Under the pieces are notes generated by a model. The model did not search any database. It saw only the letters and a program-made list of their open reading frames with translations, and was not told the origin of the DNA. Of a stretch of DNA of 64,000 nt, positions 8,011 through 16,710 are shown piece after piece (position 1 is the stretch's first letter; each line of letters starts with the position of its first letter). The stretch is from Methylosinus trichosporium OB3b (GTDB taxonomy: Bacteria; Pseudomonadota; Alphaproteobacteria; Rhizobiales; Beijerinckiaceae), in assembly GCF_002752655.1 (NCBI RefSeq), contig NZ_CP023737.1:2504001-2568000 (forward strand), written 5' to 3'. The position numbers were made by a program, and so were the translations under genes.

Positions 8011-9584
8011 ACGCATCGCCCGATCTCGGCGAGGCGCGTCGCGTCCTCACCAGCGTCTTCGGCCATGCGGAGTTCCGCCCCGGCCAGGAGCGCGTCCTCG
8101 CCTGTGTGCTCGCCGGCCGCGACGCGCTCGCCGTGATGCCCACCGGCGCCGGCAAATCCCTTCTCTATCAGCTGCCCGCGGCGATGGGCCGCGCGCCGGT
8201 CGTCGTCGTCTCGCCGTTGATCTCGCTGATGCGCGACCAATTGCGCGCGCTCGGCCCGGCCACGGCGGCGACGGCGCTGCATACCGGCCAAACCGAGGCG
8301 GAGCAGGCCCGGGCGATCGCCGCCATCGCCGAGGGGCGCGCCCGGATCATCTACGCCGCGCCCGAGCGGCTCGCGCAAGACTCGACGATCGCGCTGCTGC
8401 GCGCGGCGCGGGTGAAGCTCATCGCGATCGACGAAGCCCATTGCGTCGCGCATTGGGGCCATGAATTCCGCCCCGACTATGCGCGGCTCGGCGAGATCGC
8501 CGCGCGGCTCGGTGCGCCGCCCATCCTCGCCGTCACCGCGACCGCGGGACCGGCGACGCGCGCCGAGATAGTGGAAAGGCTGTTTTCACGCCAGCCGGAG
8601 GTTTTCGTCTCCTCCTTCGCGCGGCCCAATCTTCGCCTCGCCTTCGAGCGGCGGCGCGATCCGCTGCGGCGGATTGTCGGCGTGCTCCGCCGGCACGAGG
8701 GACGGAGCGGGATCGTCTATTGCGCCTCGCGCCGCAAGACCGAGGAGACGGCCGAATGTCTGCGCCGCCTCGGCTTCGACGCTCTGCCCTATCACGCCGG
8801 CCTCGACGCCGGCGCGCGCGCCGCGCATCAGGACGCTTTCTTCGAGCGGCCGGGCGTCGCCATGGTCGCGACCATCGCCTTCGGCATGGGGGTCGACAAG
8901 AAGGACGTGCGCTATGTCGTCCACGCCGATCTGCCCGGCTCGATCGAGGGCTATTATCAGGAGATCGGCCGCGCCGGCCGCGACGGATTGCCGGCCGAGG
9001 CGCTGGCTCTGTTCGAGCCGCGCGATCTCGCCGCGCGCCTCGTTCGGACGGCGCCCGACGGCTTCGCCGCGGCCGCCGCGCTGCGTCGCCGCGCCATGAC
9101 GCGGCTCTGCCTCACGCCGGCCTGCCGCTTTCAGACGTTGCTGCGCGCCTTCGGCGAGGAGAGCGGACGCTGCGGGCTGTGCGACAATTGCCGCGGCGGG
9201 CCGCTGTCGCTGCCACGACGCGCCGGCCTCGTCCTTCTCGGTCTGCGCGTCGCCGCGCTCGCCCGTTTCGCTTCCGCCGAGCGCGCGGAGCCGGAGACCG
9301 CCGGGGAGCCGGTTTCGGTCGGGCTGGCGCTCCCGAGCTGGGGCGAGGAAACGCCGCTACGCGTCGCCGACGAAGCGCTGCTGCGCGCCCTGCGGAGCCT
9401 CAGGCGCGACATCGCGCGCCGCCGCCGCCTGCCGCCGCATCGCATCGCCTCTGACGCGCAGCTGCGGCAGATGGCGGCGACGCGGCCACGCAGCCTCGGC
9501 GAGGCGCCGTTCGGCGCCGACGCCGAGATAACAGAGCCGGAGGCGTTCTTGCGCCTCCTGGGCGCTCGCCCGAAGGCGCAGTAG
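8004..9584 (+). CDS. recQ: RecQ-family ATP-dependent DNA helicase
   Basis: A 526-aa 3'-5' superfamily 2 DNA helicase for recombination and fork repair. Motifs seen in order: the RPGQ entry motif (residues 25-28), Walker A MPTGAGKS (45-52), DEAH in AIDEAHCVAHWG, motif III LAVTATAGP, then GMGVDKKDVRYVVHADLP and QEIGRAGRDG. A zinc-binding Cys set follows (CLTPACRFQTLL and CGLCDNC). The C-terminal 100 residues are helical and HRDC-like, without a full winged-helix RQC domain, so the protein is shorter than E. coli RecQ (about 610 aa). The GTG start overlaps the upstream response regulator. It could be a second, accessory RecQ. Confidence 0.9.
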   Translation: MLNASPDLGEARRVLTSVFGHAEFRPGQERVLACVLAGRDALAVMPTGAGKSLLYQLPAAMGRAPVVVVSPLISLMRDQLRALGPATAATALHTGQTEAEQARAIAAIAEGRARIIYAAPERLAQDSTIALLRAARVKLIAIDEAHCVAHWGHEFRPDYARLGEIAARLGAPPILAVTATAGPATRAEIVERLFSRQPEVFVSSFARPNLRLAFERRRDPLRRIVGVLRRHEGRSGIVYCASRRKTEETAECLRRLGFDALPYHAGLDAGARAAHQDAFFERPGVAMVATIAFGMGVDKKDVRYVVHADLPGSIEGYYQEIGRAGRDGLPAEALALFEPRDLAARLVRTAPDGFAAAAALRRRAMTRLCLTPACRFQTLLRAFGEESGRCGLCDNCRGGPLSLPRRAGLVLLGLRVAALARFASAERAEPETAGEPVSVGLALPSWGEETPLRVADEALLRALRSLRRDIARRRRLPPHRIASDAQLRQMAATRPRSLGEAPFGADAEITEPEAFLRLLGARPKAQ

Positions 9585-9592
9585 CGCGTCGC

Positions 9593-9780
9593 TCACGGCC
9601 GCAGCATCGGCGGCAGCCGCAGAATCTGCCCGGGCGCAGACGGCGGAGCGGTCGAGTCCGGGATTGGCGCGCAGAATGTCGCGCCAGCGATCGGCGTCGC
9701 CATAGAGCCGGGCGGCGATGCTCTTCGGCGTATCGCCCGGCGCGACCTTGTAGACCTCCGCACCCTCCGGCGGCAGCGCC
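9593..9780 (-). pseudogene. remnant of a LysM-domain protein
   Basis: On the minus strand one frame reads VYKVAPGDTPKSIAARLYGD then ADRWRDILRANPGLD, a clear LysM (peptidoglycan-binding) pattern. After GLD the expected ending (PGQILRLPPM then a stop) is in a different frame, so a frameshift breaks the domain. No start codon or N-terminal part is visible upstream in the right frame. LysM modules usually end tail- or cell-wall-associated proteins. This is best read as a decayed C-terminal fragment between recQ and usg. Confidence 0.6.
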
Positions 9781-9805
9781 GTCAGGGGCGATCAGCACTC
9801 ACCCA

Positions 9806-9856
9806 ACAATGCTGCTAGTATATTGTTTTCTTTAGCCTATTTAGGCATTCGCCTTG
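9806..9856 (+). promoter_or_regulatory. AT-rich probable promoter region of usg
   Basis: The stretch around AGTATATTGTTTTCTTTAGC is distinctly AT-rich against a roughly 66% GC background and lies directly before usg. No clean -35/-10 pair can be assigned by eye. Confidence 0.35.
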
Positions 9857-9911
9857 CATGGCCGAACCGCGGGCGACTATCATCGACCCCGGCCGGAAAG
9901 GAGACGACGCC

Positions 9912-10181
9912 ATGGCCTCACGCGATTTTCGGAAGATGCTCGAAGGATATGGTTTGACGACGGCGAATATCTATTATCGCCTGCCGGATCACCCGGCGAT
10001 CGTGCAGTCCTACATCTGGCAGGAATATGATCTGCAGCCGAGCTTCCCGCAGCTGCGCAAATTTCTGGCCTTTTGGGAGAAGAGCCTCGACGGACGGCTA
10101 CACTCCGTTCATGTCGCGCATAGCGGGCTGATCAAGCCGGCGGAGTTTTCACTCGTCGACAAGGAGTTTCATCTGCATTGA
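9912..10181 (+). CDS. usg: Usg family protein
   Basis: An 89-aa soluble protein matching the alphaproteobacterial Usg family (YRLPDHPAIVQSYIWQEYDL, then FPQLRKFLAFWEKSLDG). The family is widespread in this class and its biochemical role is not established. The start is ATG 9912 behind AAAGGAGA. An in-frame ATG at 9858 would add 18 residues but has no ribosome site. An AT-rich stretch at 9806-9856 upstream probably holds the promoter. It stands alone here, followed by an AT-richer region. Confidence 0.85.
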   Translation: MASRDFRKMLEGYGLTTANIYYRLPDHPAIVQSYIWQEYDLQPSFPQLRKFLAFWEKSLDGRLHSVHVAHSGLIKPAEFSLVDKEFHLH

Positions 10182-10296
10182 GGTGTCGTGCATAGACTCG
10201 GCTGTGCGTCCATGCAGTTGGTCAAAACCCCGCACTCTACACAAGAGCGCGGGAGCCCTCGCTATACCTAAAACATCTAGTACAATAAAAACGCCT

Positions 10297-10695
10297 CTAT
10301 TTTGTAATTAACCCCCTATTCCACAACGAAATCACTACATCCATCTGATTATTATGAGCTTTTTTGATTCCACAAACCTTGCTCCAAAGAATCGCCGGAT
10401 CATTTACGAGCCGCGGATTATCTCGTAGTATTTTGATAGCTCGGATTGCATAGTTCTTATTTAGTTTTGACTTTGTATATGATCCGGTCGCTCGGGCAGG
10501 AATACCCTGAATTTGCCCTTCCTCGCAAAGTCCAAGAAATGCTCCGCGAGGACACCCCTTATCCTGGATCGATTTTTTCTCCGATAGTCGAGAAATAACC
10601 TGTTGCCAAACTTTGCGGGGTGTTAGTTGAGACCCGAGACGCAGTTCGGTTGCAGCTTGGCAGGCAGCTTGTCCAAATACGTTGGCTGAGGACAT
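10297..10695 (-). CDS. AT-richer hypothetical protein (132 aa)
   Basis: I do not recognise this 132-aa protein with confidence. It is basic, with no membrane segments. One block, CPRGAFLGLCEEGQIQGIPA, then KNYAIRAIKILRDNP, looks like a conserved motif of small stand-alone proteins found sporadically in bacteria. The start at ATG 10693-10695 has GGGAG upstream; an in-frame Met at 10740 lacks one. The coding sequence uses many A/T-ending codons (AAA, ATT, TTT), unlike its neighbours, and the flanking bases (10190-10330 and 10700-10770) are also AT-rich. This suggests horizontal acquisition. Confidence 0.65.
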   Translation of the reverse strand: MSSANVFGQAACQAATELRLGSQLTPRKVWQQVISRLSEKKSIQDKGCPRGAFLGLCEEGQIQGIPARATGSYTKSKLNKNYAIRAIKILRDNPRLVNDPAILWSKVCGIKKAHNNQMDVVISLWNRGLITK

Positions 10696-10777
10696 GGAAC
10701 GCTCCCAAAAATAGCGACGGGTGCAACAGAACCCTACCAATCCCAGGTCGTAGCTTCAACGAGTCTTTGAATTTGAG

Positions 10778-12190
10778 TCAAAGATGAATCGCGCGCTTGG
10801 CGACGCCGAGCGCCGCTTCCTTCACCGCCTCCGAGAGCGTCGGATGCGCATGGCAGGTGCGCGCCAGATCTTCCGCCGAGCCGGAAAACTCCATCAGCGC
10901 GCAGCCTTCCGCGATCATCTCGCCGGCGGCGGCGCCCAGAATATGCACGCCGATGACGCGATCGGTGGCGGCGTCGGCGAGCACTTTGACGAAACCCTCC
11001 GTCTGCCGATTGGCGCGCGCGCGGCCATTGGCTGAGAAGGGGAACTTGCCGACATTATAGGCGCGGCCGGCGGCCTTGGCCTCGTCCTCGGTGACGCCCA
11101 CCCAGGCGACCTCCGGCATGGTGTAGACGACCGAGGGGATGACGCCGTAATTCACATGCCCCGCCTGACCGGCGATGATCTCGGCGACGGCGACGCCCTC
11201 CTCCTCGGCCTTATGGGCGAGCATGGCGCCCCGCACGACATCGCCGATCGCATAAACGCCGGGCGCATTGGTGCGGAAATGGTCGTCGATGACGACGCGG
11301 CCGCGCTCGGTGGCGATCCCCGCCTCCTCGAGGCCGAGGCCCGCCGTATAAGGAATGCGCCCGGTCGCGATCAGCGCCGCGTCGCATTTGATCGGCGTGC
11401 CGCCGCCGCCCTTGGTCGAGGCGTAGGCGACGGAGAGCCCCTCGCCGGTCTTCTCGATCTTCGTCACCTTGGAGGCGAGGTGGAAGGCGACGCCCTCCTT
11501 TTCGAGAATCTTCTGGAAGCGCGTCGCGATCTCGGAATCGGCGCCGGGCAGAATGCGGTCGAGATATTCGATCACCGTCACCTTCGCCCCGAGACGGCGC
11601 CAGACCGAGCCGAGCTCGAGGCCGATGACGCCGGCGCCGACGACGACGAGATGCTCGGGCACGCGGTCCAGCGCCAGCGCGCCGGTCGAGGAGAGGATCG
11701 CCGTCTCGTCGAAGACGATCTCCTTGCCGTCGACGTCGCGCAGCGGCGCCACCGCCGAGCCGGTGGCGATGACGATGTTCTTCGCCTCGAGCGTCTCGGC
11801 CGGCCCCTCCTCCGGCGTCACCTCGACGCGGCCGGGGCCGAGAATGCGGCCGGTTCCGTGAAAGCTGTCGATCTTGTTCTTCTTGAACAGAAAGGCGACG
11901 CCGCCGACATTGGCGGCGACCGTGTCGTCCTTGTGCTTCATCATCGCCGGAAGATCGAGGCGCGGCGGCTCGACGATGACGCCGAGCGGGGCGAGCCCAT
12001 GCGCGACCTCGTCGAACATATGCGAGGCGTGCAACAGCGCCTTGGAGGGAATGCAGCCGACATTGCCGCAGGTGCCGCCATGAGTCGCGCGCTTCTCGAC
12101 CACCGCCGTCTTGAGACCGAGCTGTGCGGCTCTGATCGCGCACACATAGCCGCCGGGTCCTGTGCCGATGACGATGAGATCATATGACAT
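10778..12190 (-). CDS. lpdA: dihydrolipoyl dehydrogenase
   Basis: A 470-aa flavoprotein (E3) that reoxidises dihydrolipoamide with NAD+ in 2-oxoacid dehydrogenase or glycine cleavage complexes. It has an FAD-binding GTGPGGYVCAIRAAQ at the N-terminus, the redox disulfide C41/C46 (TCGNVGCIPSK), an NAD-binding GAGVIGLELGSVW, and the C-terminal catalytic HAHPTLSEA. The first disulfide position reads CGNVGC where most family members have CLNVGC. The start is ATG 12190 behind AAGGGGA. No E1 or E2 gene is adjacent, so its complex is not identified here. Upstream of the start is a 121-bp gap to the SDR gene with no clear signal. Confidence 0.95.
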   Translation of the reverse strand: MSYDLIVIGTGPGGYVCAIRAAQLGLKTAVVEKRATHGGTCGNVGCIPSKALLHASHMFDEVAHGLAPLGVIVEPPRLDLPAMMKHKDDTVAANVGGVAFLFKKNKIDSFHGTGRILGPGRVEVTPEEGPAETLEAKNIVIATGSAVAPLRDVDGKEIVFDETAILSSTGALALDRVPEHLVVVGAGVIGLELGSVWRRLGAKVTVIEYLDRILPGADSEIATRFQKILEKEGVAFHLASKVTKIEKTGEGLSVAYASTKGGGGTPIKCDAALIATGRIPYTAGLGLEEAGIATERGRVVIDDHFRTNAPGVYAIGDVVRGAMLAHKAEEEGVAVAEIIAGQAGHVNYGVIPSVVYTMPEVAWVGVTEDEAKAAGRAYNVGKFPFSANGRARANRQTEGFVKVLADAATDRVIGVHILGAAAGEMIAEGCALMEFSGSAEDLARTCHAHPTLSEAVKEAALGVAKRAIHL

Positions 12191-12311
12191 ATCGGGTCCC
12201 CTTCGCGCTGCGGTCGAACGGCGCAAGGCTTATCATGAAAGAGCTTATCCGTATCCTGCGGCCGCGCCCGAGATTTTTCTTTCGCGCCGCGCCAGATTGA
12301 AAAAACGCTCC

Positions 12312-13196
12312 TCAAGACCCGGCCGGCCGGCGATCCTGCGGCCTCAGGCCGATCCGCCGGGCGATGATGCGATCGAGGAGGCGCGTCGGCAGCATGCGCG
12401 GCAGCACCCAGTCGAGGAGGTAATTGGGCACCACCCGGATGCGCGCTGGCGGGCGCGGATCACGCAGCGCGCGCAGCACGGCCGCGGCGACGCGTTCCGG
12501 CGGCGGGCCGAGACGGCCGTTCTCGACCGCCCACTTCTTCAGCCGCCGCGCCGCGGGACCATAGACCGTGCGATCATAGGCGGCGAAATCGGTCTGCTCC
12601 GCCTTGTCCCAGATCGGCGTCGCGACGACGCCGGGCTCGATCACGACAACATCGACGCCATAGATCATCAGCTCGCGCCGCAGCGCGTCGGAACATCCCT
12701 CGAGCGCGTGTTTCGACGCGGCGTAGGCGCCGAGGAAGGGCGCGGCGACGCTGCCCGCCACCGAGCTCATATTGACGATCCGTCCCGGCGCGCCGAGACG
12801 CGCCTCGCCGGCGCCGAGCAGCGGAGCGAAAGCTTGGGTCACGGCGAGCTGGCCGATCAGATTGACCTCGATCTGCCGCCGGAACTCCTCGAGGGGCTGG
12901 TGCAGCAGCGGGCCCGGGAAGGCGGCGCCGGCGTTGTTGACGAGGCCGGCGAGCGTCGCGCCGTCGAGCCGCCGCTCGACTTCCTGCGCCGCGAGCGCGA
13001 TGGCGTCGACGTCGGTCACGTCGAAGACGAGCGGCGTGAAGCTGCCGGCGCCGAAGGCCGCGGCGAGACGGTCGCGGTCGGCGGCGCTGCGGACGCTGCC
13101 GAACACGTGGTAGCCTTCGCGCGTCAGCGTCTCCAGCAAAGCGAGGCCGATGCCGGTGGAGACGCCGGTGACGACGATGGCGCGCTTCTCGCTCAT
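12312..13196 (-). CDS. short-chain dehydrogenase/reductase
   Basis: A 294-aa classical-type SDR oxidoreductase. The cofactor loop TGVSTGIG is at residues 10-17, NNAG is near residue 89, and the catalytic Ser/Tyr/Lys set is in VNMSSVAGS and YAASKHALEG. The C-terminal basic tail is longer than in minimal SDRs. The ATG overlaps the stop of the upstream amidase gene by ATGA, so the two are translationally coupled. The substrate is unknown; several relatives act on lipids or steroids, but nothing here proves that. Confidence 0.88.
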   Translation of the reverse strand: MSEKRAIVVTGVSTGIGLALLETLTREGYHVFGSVRSAADRDRLAAAFGAGSFTPLVFDVTDVDAIALAAQEVERRLDGATLAGLVNNAGAAFPGPLLHQPLEEFRRQIEVNLIGQLAVTQAFAPLLGAGEARLGAPGRIVNMSSVAGSVAAPFLGAYAASKHALEGCSDALRRELMIYGVDVVVIEPGVVATPIWDKAEQTDFAAYDRTVYGPAARRLKKWAVENGRLGPPPERVAAAVLRALRDPRPPARIRVVPNYLLDWVLPRMLPTRLLDRIIARRIGLRPQDRRPAGS

Positions 13197-13942
13197 GCCG
13201 CCGCGCCGATCGCATCGCTGAGCGCGCGAAGCGTGTCGAGGGTGGAACGGTCGGCGCGGCCATCGACGAGCCGCGGCCGAAAATGCCGCTGGAAGGCGGC
13301 GACCACGGCGGCGGCGCCCTCGTCGTAACAGCCGGAGACGGGGGATTTGTAGCCGTAATCGGCGAGCGCCTGCTGCAGCGCCGAAACCTCGCCGCCCTCG
13401 GCGCCCGGCTCCAGCGCCGCGCCGCCGACGATCGGCGCCGGCTCGACGAAATGGCCGACGCCGCATTCGGCCAAAGCGCGCCAGGGGAAGAACTCGCCCG
13501 GATCGATCTTGCGGCCGATGGCGATGTCGGAATGGCCGAGCACGCGCCGCGGGGCGATGGCGTTGCGCGCGCAGATATCGCGGCAGAGCTGCGCCACCGC
13601 CTCGATCTGGCGATCCGGGAAGGGATGCGGATCGACATGGCCGGGATGGACGATCTCGATCCCGATCGAGGCGGAGTTCATATCCTCCTCGCCGGCCCAG
13701 AAGCTGCGGCCCGCATGCCAGGCGCGCCGCGCCTCGGGCACGAGCTGCAATATGGTCCCGTCCTCATCGACGAAATAATGAGAGGAGACCTGGGCTTCCT
13801 CGCTCGTCAGCAGCCGCAGCGCGCCGGCAGCGCTCGGCATGCCGGTGTAATGGAGGATCAGCGACGAGACGGGGCGCAGCCGCTCGCCCTGATTGGGCGA
13901 GAGGCGCAGCTCGGCGGCGAAGGGGGAGTCGGGCGAGAGCAT
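13193..13942 (-). CDS. N-acetylmuramoyl-L-alanine amidase (AmiD-like)
   Basis: A 249-aa zinc amidase cleaving the lactyl-amide bond of peptidoglycan or recycled muropeptides. The Amidase_2 domain (residues 20-165) has zinc ligands in LILHYTG and RVLGHSDIAIGRKIDPG. A C-terminal peptidoglycan-binding domain 1 (about 175-240) contains LQQALADYGY and VVAAFQRHFRP. No signal peptide is evident. The site before the ATG is weak, and a TATACT sits about 8 bp upstream. Its stop overlaps the SDR start. In E. coli AmiD is an outer-membrane lipoprotein; this one lacks a lipobox and resembles the cytoplasmic AmpD type in that respect. Confidence 0.88.
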   Translation of the reverse strand: MLSPDSPFAAELRLSPNQGERLRPVSSLILHYTGMPSAAGALRLLTSEEAQVSSHYFVDEDGTILQLVPEARRAWHAGRSFWAGEEDMNSASIGIEIVHPGHVDPHPFPDRQIEAVAQLCRDICARNAIAPRRVLGHSDIAIGRKIDPGEFFPWRALAECGVGHFVEPAPIVGGAALEPGAEGGEVSALQQALADYGYKSPVSGCYDEGAAAVVAAFQRHFRPRLVDGRADRSTLDTLRALSDAIGAAA

Positions 13943-14011
13943 GTCGGGAGTATACAGGCCCGGCTGGCCGGGGGCGAGCCGCGACGACCGGCCCGCTTCT
14001 CCCGCGGGCGC

Positions 14012-15396
14012 TCACGCCGCCAGCGCGGCCAGCACGCGCGCCCAGGAGCGCGTTCCCTTGTGGAATGAGCCGTAGGCGTATTTCTCGTTCGGCGAATGAA
14101 TGCGGTCGTCCTCCAGCGCGAAGCCGATCATCAGCGCGTCGAGGCCGAGCTGCTCCTTGAAGGCGCCGACGATCGGAATCGAGCCGCCGCATCCGACGAG
14201 CGCCGCCTCCTTGCCCCATTCCTCGCCGAGCGCCCGCCGCGCCCGCGTCAGCGCCTCCGACTCGAAGGGCAGCTGCAGCGCCGGCGAAGCGCCATGGGTG
14301 ACGAACTCCACCTGCGCCTCGGCGGGCAGGCGCTCGCGCACGAAGGCGCGGAAGCTCTCGAGAATCTTGTTCGGGTCCTGCCGCCCGACGAGGCGGAAGG
14401 AGAATTTGGCGCCGGCTTTGGCCGGCAGCACGGTCTTCGCCCCCGGCCCCATATAGCCGCCATAAATCCCGTTCACGTCGCAGGTCGGACGCGACCAGAT
14501 CTTCTCCATGACGCTGCGGCCGGCCTCGCCCGCGGCGCGCGAAACGCCGACCCCTTTGAGAAAGGCCGTCTCGTCGAATTCGAGCGCGCGCCATTGCGCG
14601 GCGATCTCCTCCGGCAGCTCGGCGACGCCGTCATAAAAGCCCCGGGCAGCGTCACGCGGCCTTCGGCGTCGTGCAGATCGGCGACGATCTTCGCCACGAC
14701 ATGGATCGGATTGCGCACCGGCCCGCCGAACATGCCCGAATGCAAATCCCTGTCGGCGACGCTGATCGCCATCTCCTCCTGCGCGAGCCCGCGCAGCATG
14801 GTGGTGATCGCCGGCGTCTCGTAATTCCACATGCTGGTGTCGCAGACGAGCGCGAGATCGGCTGCGCGCAGCTCCTCGCGATTGGCGGCGAAGAAGCCGG
14901 GCAGCGACGGCGAGCCCGTCTCCTCCTCGCCCTCGAATAAGAACACGATATGGCAGGGAAGCCCGCCATTGGCCTGAAAGGCGCGGCAAGCCTCGAGGAA
15001 GGTCATCAGCTGGCCTTTGTCGTCGGAGGCGCCGCGGGCGACGATCTCCTCGCCATGCTCGCCCGTGACGAGGCGCGGCTGAAACGCGTCGACGGTCCAC
15101 AACTCCTCCGGGTCCGCCGGCTGCACGTCGTAATGGCCGTAGAACAGCACATGCGGCGCGTCCGGGCGCTTCGCCTTGGCATGGCCGACGACGACCGGAT
15201 GGCCGGGCGTTTCGCGCAGGCTCGCGTCGCAGCCGAGATCGCGCAATTGCCCGCAGAGCCATTGCGCGGCGTGGCGGCAATCCTCGGCGTGACGGGGATC
15301 GGTGGAAATCGATTTGATGCGCAGAAAATCGAACAGCCGCTCGGTGGCGGCGGGGAGATTGGCGTCGATCGTCTCGAGAATGGTTTCGGTCGTCAT
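14012..15396 (-). pseudogene. M20-family dipeptidase split by one frameshift
   Basis: A zinc-dependent M20 peptidase (CNDP/PepV-like). The N-terminal part (ATG 15396, GAGGAG site) holds the metal ligands HYDVQP and GASDDKGQ and the EGEEETGS block. The rest (FYDGVAELPEEIAAQWRAL to the final HSPNEKY and GTRSW) is in the -1 frame. The break lies at 14637-14646, where the minus strand reads CCCGGGGCTTTTATGAC. One missing or two extra G residues in this G run would explain it. Read as written, the protein stops at 14473 after 307 aa instead of about 461. Both halves are well preserved, so this is either a very recent mutation or a sequencing error. Confidence 0.85.
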
Positions 15397-15633
15397 GTCG
15401 AAGGCGCTCCTCTTCGAGCTCGGCGACGCTCCCGCGCGTCTTCGGCCCGGCTCGAGCGAGGGACGCCGACTCGCGGCTCGGAGGGCGAAGCTAATGCGGA
15501 AAAGCCGCGGCGGGAAGCCACAGATGCGGAGCCCGCGCGGCTGGACGTCGCGCGCCCGGGCGCCGATATTCTTCGCCGAGGCAGGCTCCGACCGCAGGAC
15601 TTGTTCCGCGTGGTCTCGGGCGAAAGCGCAATC

Positions 15634-16692
15634 ATGGCGGCGACCACGCAGCAATTGCTTCAGCGCGCCCTCTGGATCGCTGGCCTTTTGCTGGTCGCGG
15701 CGATTTTATGGCTCGCGTCCGACGTCGTCCTCATCTCCGTCGGCGCCCTGCTCGTCGCCGTGCTGCTCCAGGTCGTCTCGGAGCCGTTTCGCTGGGTGCG
15801 TCTGCCGCGCGGCCTCTCCCTGTTTCTCGCGGGCGTCCTCATTTTCTGCGTGCTGGTCGGCGTCGGCTATCTGTTCGGAACGGCGATCGCGGCGCAGCTC
15901 GAGGAAGTCATCGACCGCGTGCAGGAGGCGCAGTCCGGTCTGACACGCTTGCTGAACTCCTCGGACATCGGCCGCATGGCGCTGAAAAATGTGCGCGGCG
16001 TCGATGTTCCGCTCACCGACATATTCAGCCGGCTGTTCAGCGTGAGCGCCAATGTCGTCGTCGGGCTCGTCGTCATGATCTTCGGCGGCATTTATCTGGC
16101 GGCGCAGCCGGCGCTCTATCGCGAGGGTCTGAGCAGGTTGTTTCCCCGCGAATGGCGGGGCGAGGTCGAGGAGACGATCGACACTGTCGCGCGCGCGCTG
16201 CGCCTGTGGCTGTTCGGACAGCTGATCGAGATGGTCATCATCGGCGCGATGTCGGGTGTGGCCGTCTGGCTCATCGGACTGCCCTCGGCGCTCGCGCTCG
16301 GGGTCGTCGCCGGCGTGGCGGAGTTCGTGCCTTATCTCGGACCGATCGTCGCCGCCGTGCCCGCGATCCTCGTCGCGGTGACGCTCAGTCCGGCGACGGC
16401 GCTGTGGACATTCTTCGCCTATGTCGCCATTCACCAGCTGGAAGGTCAGCTGGTGATGCCGCTCATTCAGCGGCGCATGGTGTTCATCCCGCCCGCGGTG
16501 ATGCTGCTGAGCATAGTGGCGATCGGCTATGCGTTCGGCGTCGTCGGCGCCATGTTCGCCGCGCCGCTCACGGTCATCATTTTCGTCCTGGTGAGCAAGC
16601 TATATGTTCGCGACGCGCTCGGGCAGGAGGCCGTGCTGCCGGGAGAGCCGACGGATCAGTCCGCCGCGCCAGCGACGGCTTCGAAAGCATGA
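15634..16692 (+). CDS. AI-2E family (UPF0118/PerM) transporter
   Basis: A 352-aa inner-membrane protein with about eight hydrophobic helices. It has the AI-2E family arrangement: two N-terminal helices, a large cytoplasmic or periplasmic segment (residues 65-150), then the C-terminal bundle with FVPYLGPIVAAVPAI and HQLEGQLVMPLI, both family hallmarks. Family members include transporters of AI-2 and Na+/H+ antiporters; the substrate is not predictable here. ATG 15634 lacks a strong ribosome site, so a nearby start remains possible. It is divergent from the M20 peptidase across 237 bp. Confidence 0.85.
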   Translation: MAATTQQLLQRALWIAGLLLVAAILWLASDVVLISVGALLVAVLLQVVSEPFRWVRLPRGLSLFLAGVLIFCVLVGVGYLFGTAIAAQLEEVIDRVQEAQSGLTRLLNSSDIGRMALKNVRGVDVPLTDIFSRLFSVSANVVVGLVVMIFGGIYLAAQPALYREGLSRLFPREWRGEVEETIDTVARALRLWLFGQLIEMVIIGAMSGVAVWLIGLPSALALGVVAGVAEFVPYLGPIVAAVPAILVAVTLSPATALWTFFAYVAIHQLEGQLVMPLIQRRMVFIPPAVMLLSIVAIGYAFGVVGAMFAAPLTVIIFVLVSKLYVRDALGQEAVLPGEPTDQSAAPATASKA

Positions 16693-16710
16693 ACGAGCGA
16701 GAGCGCTCGC

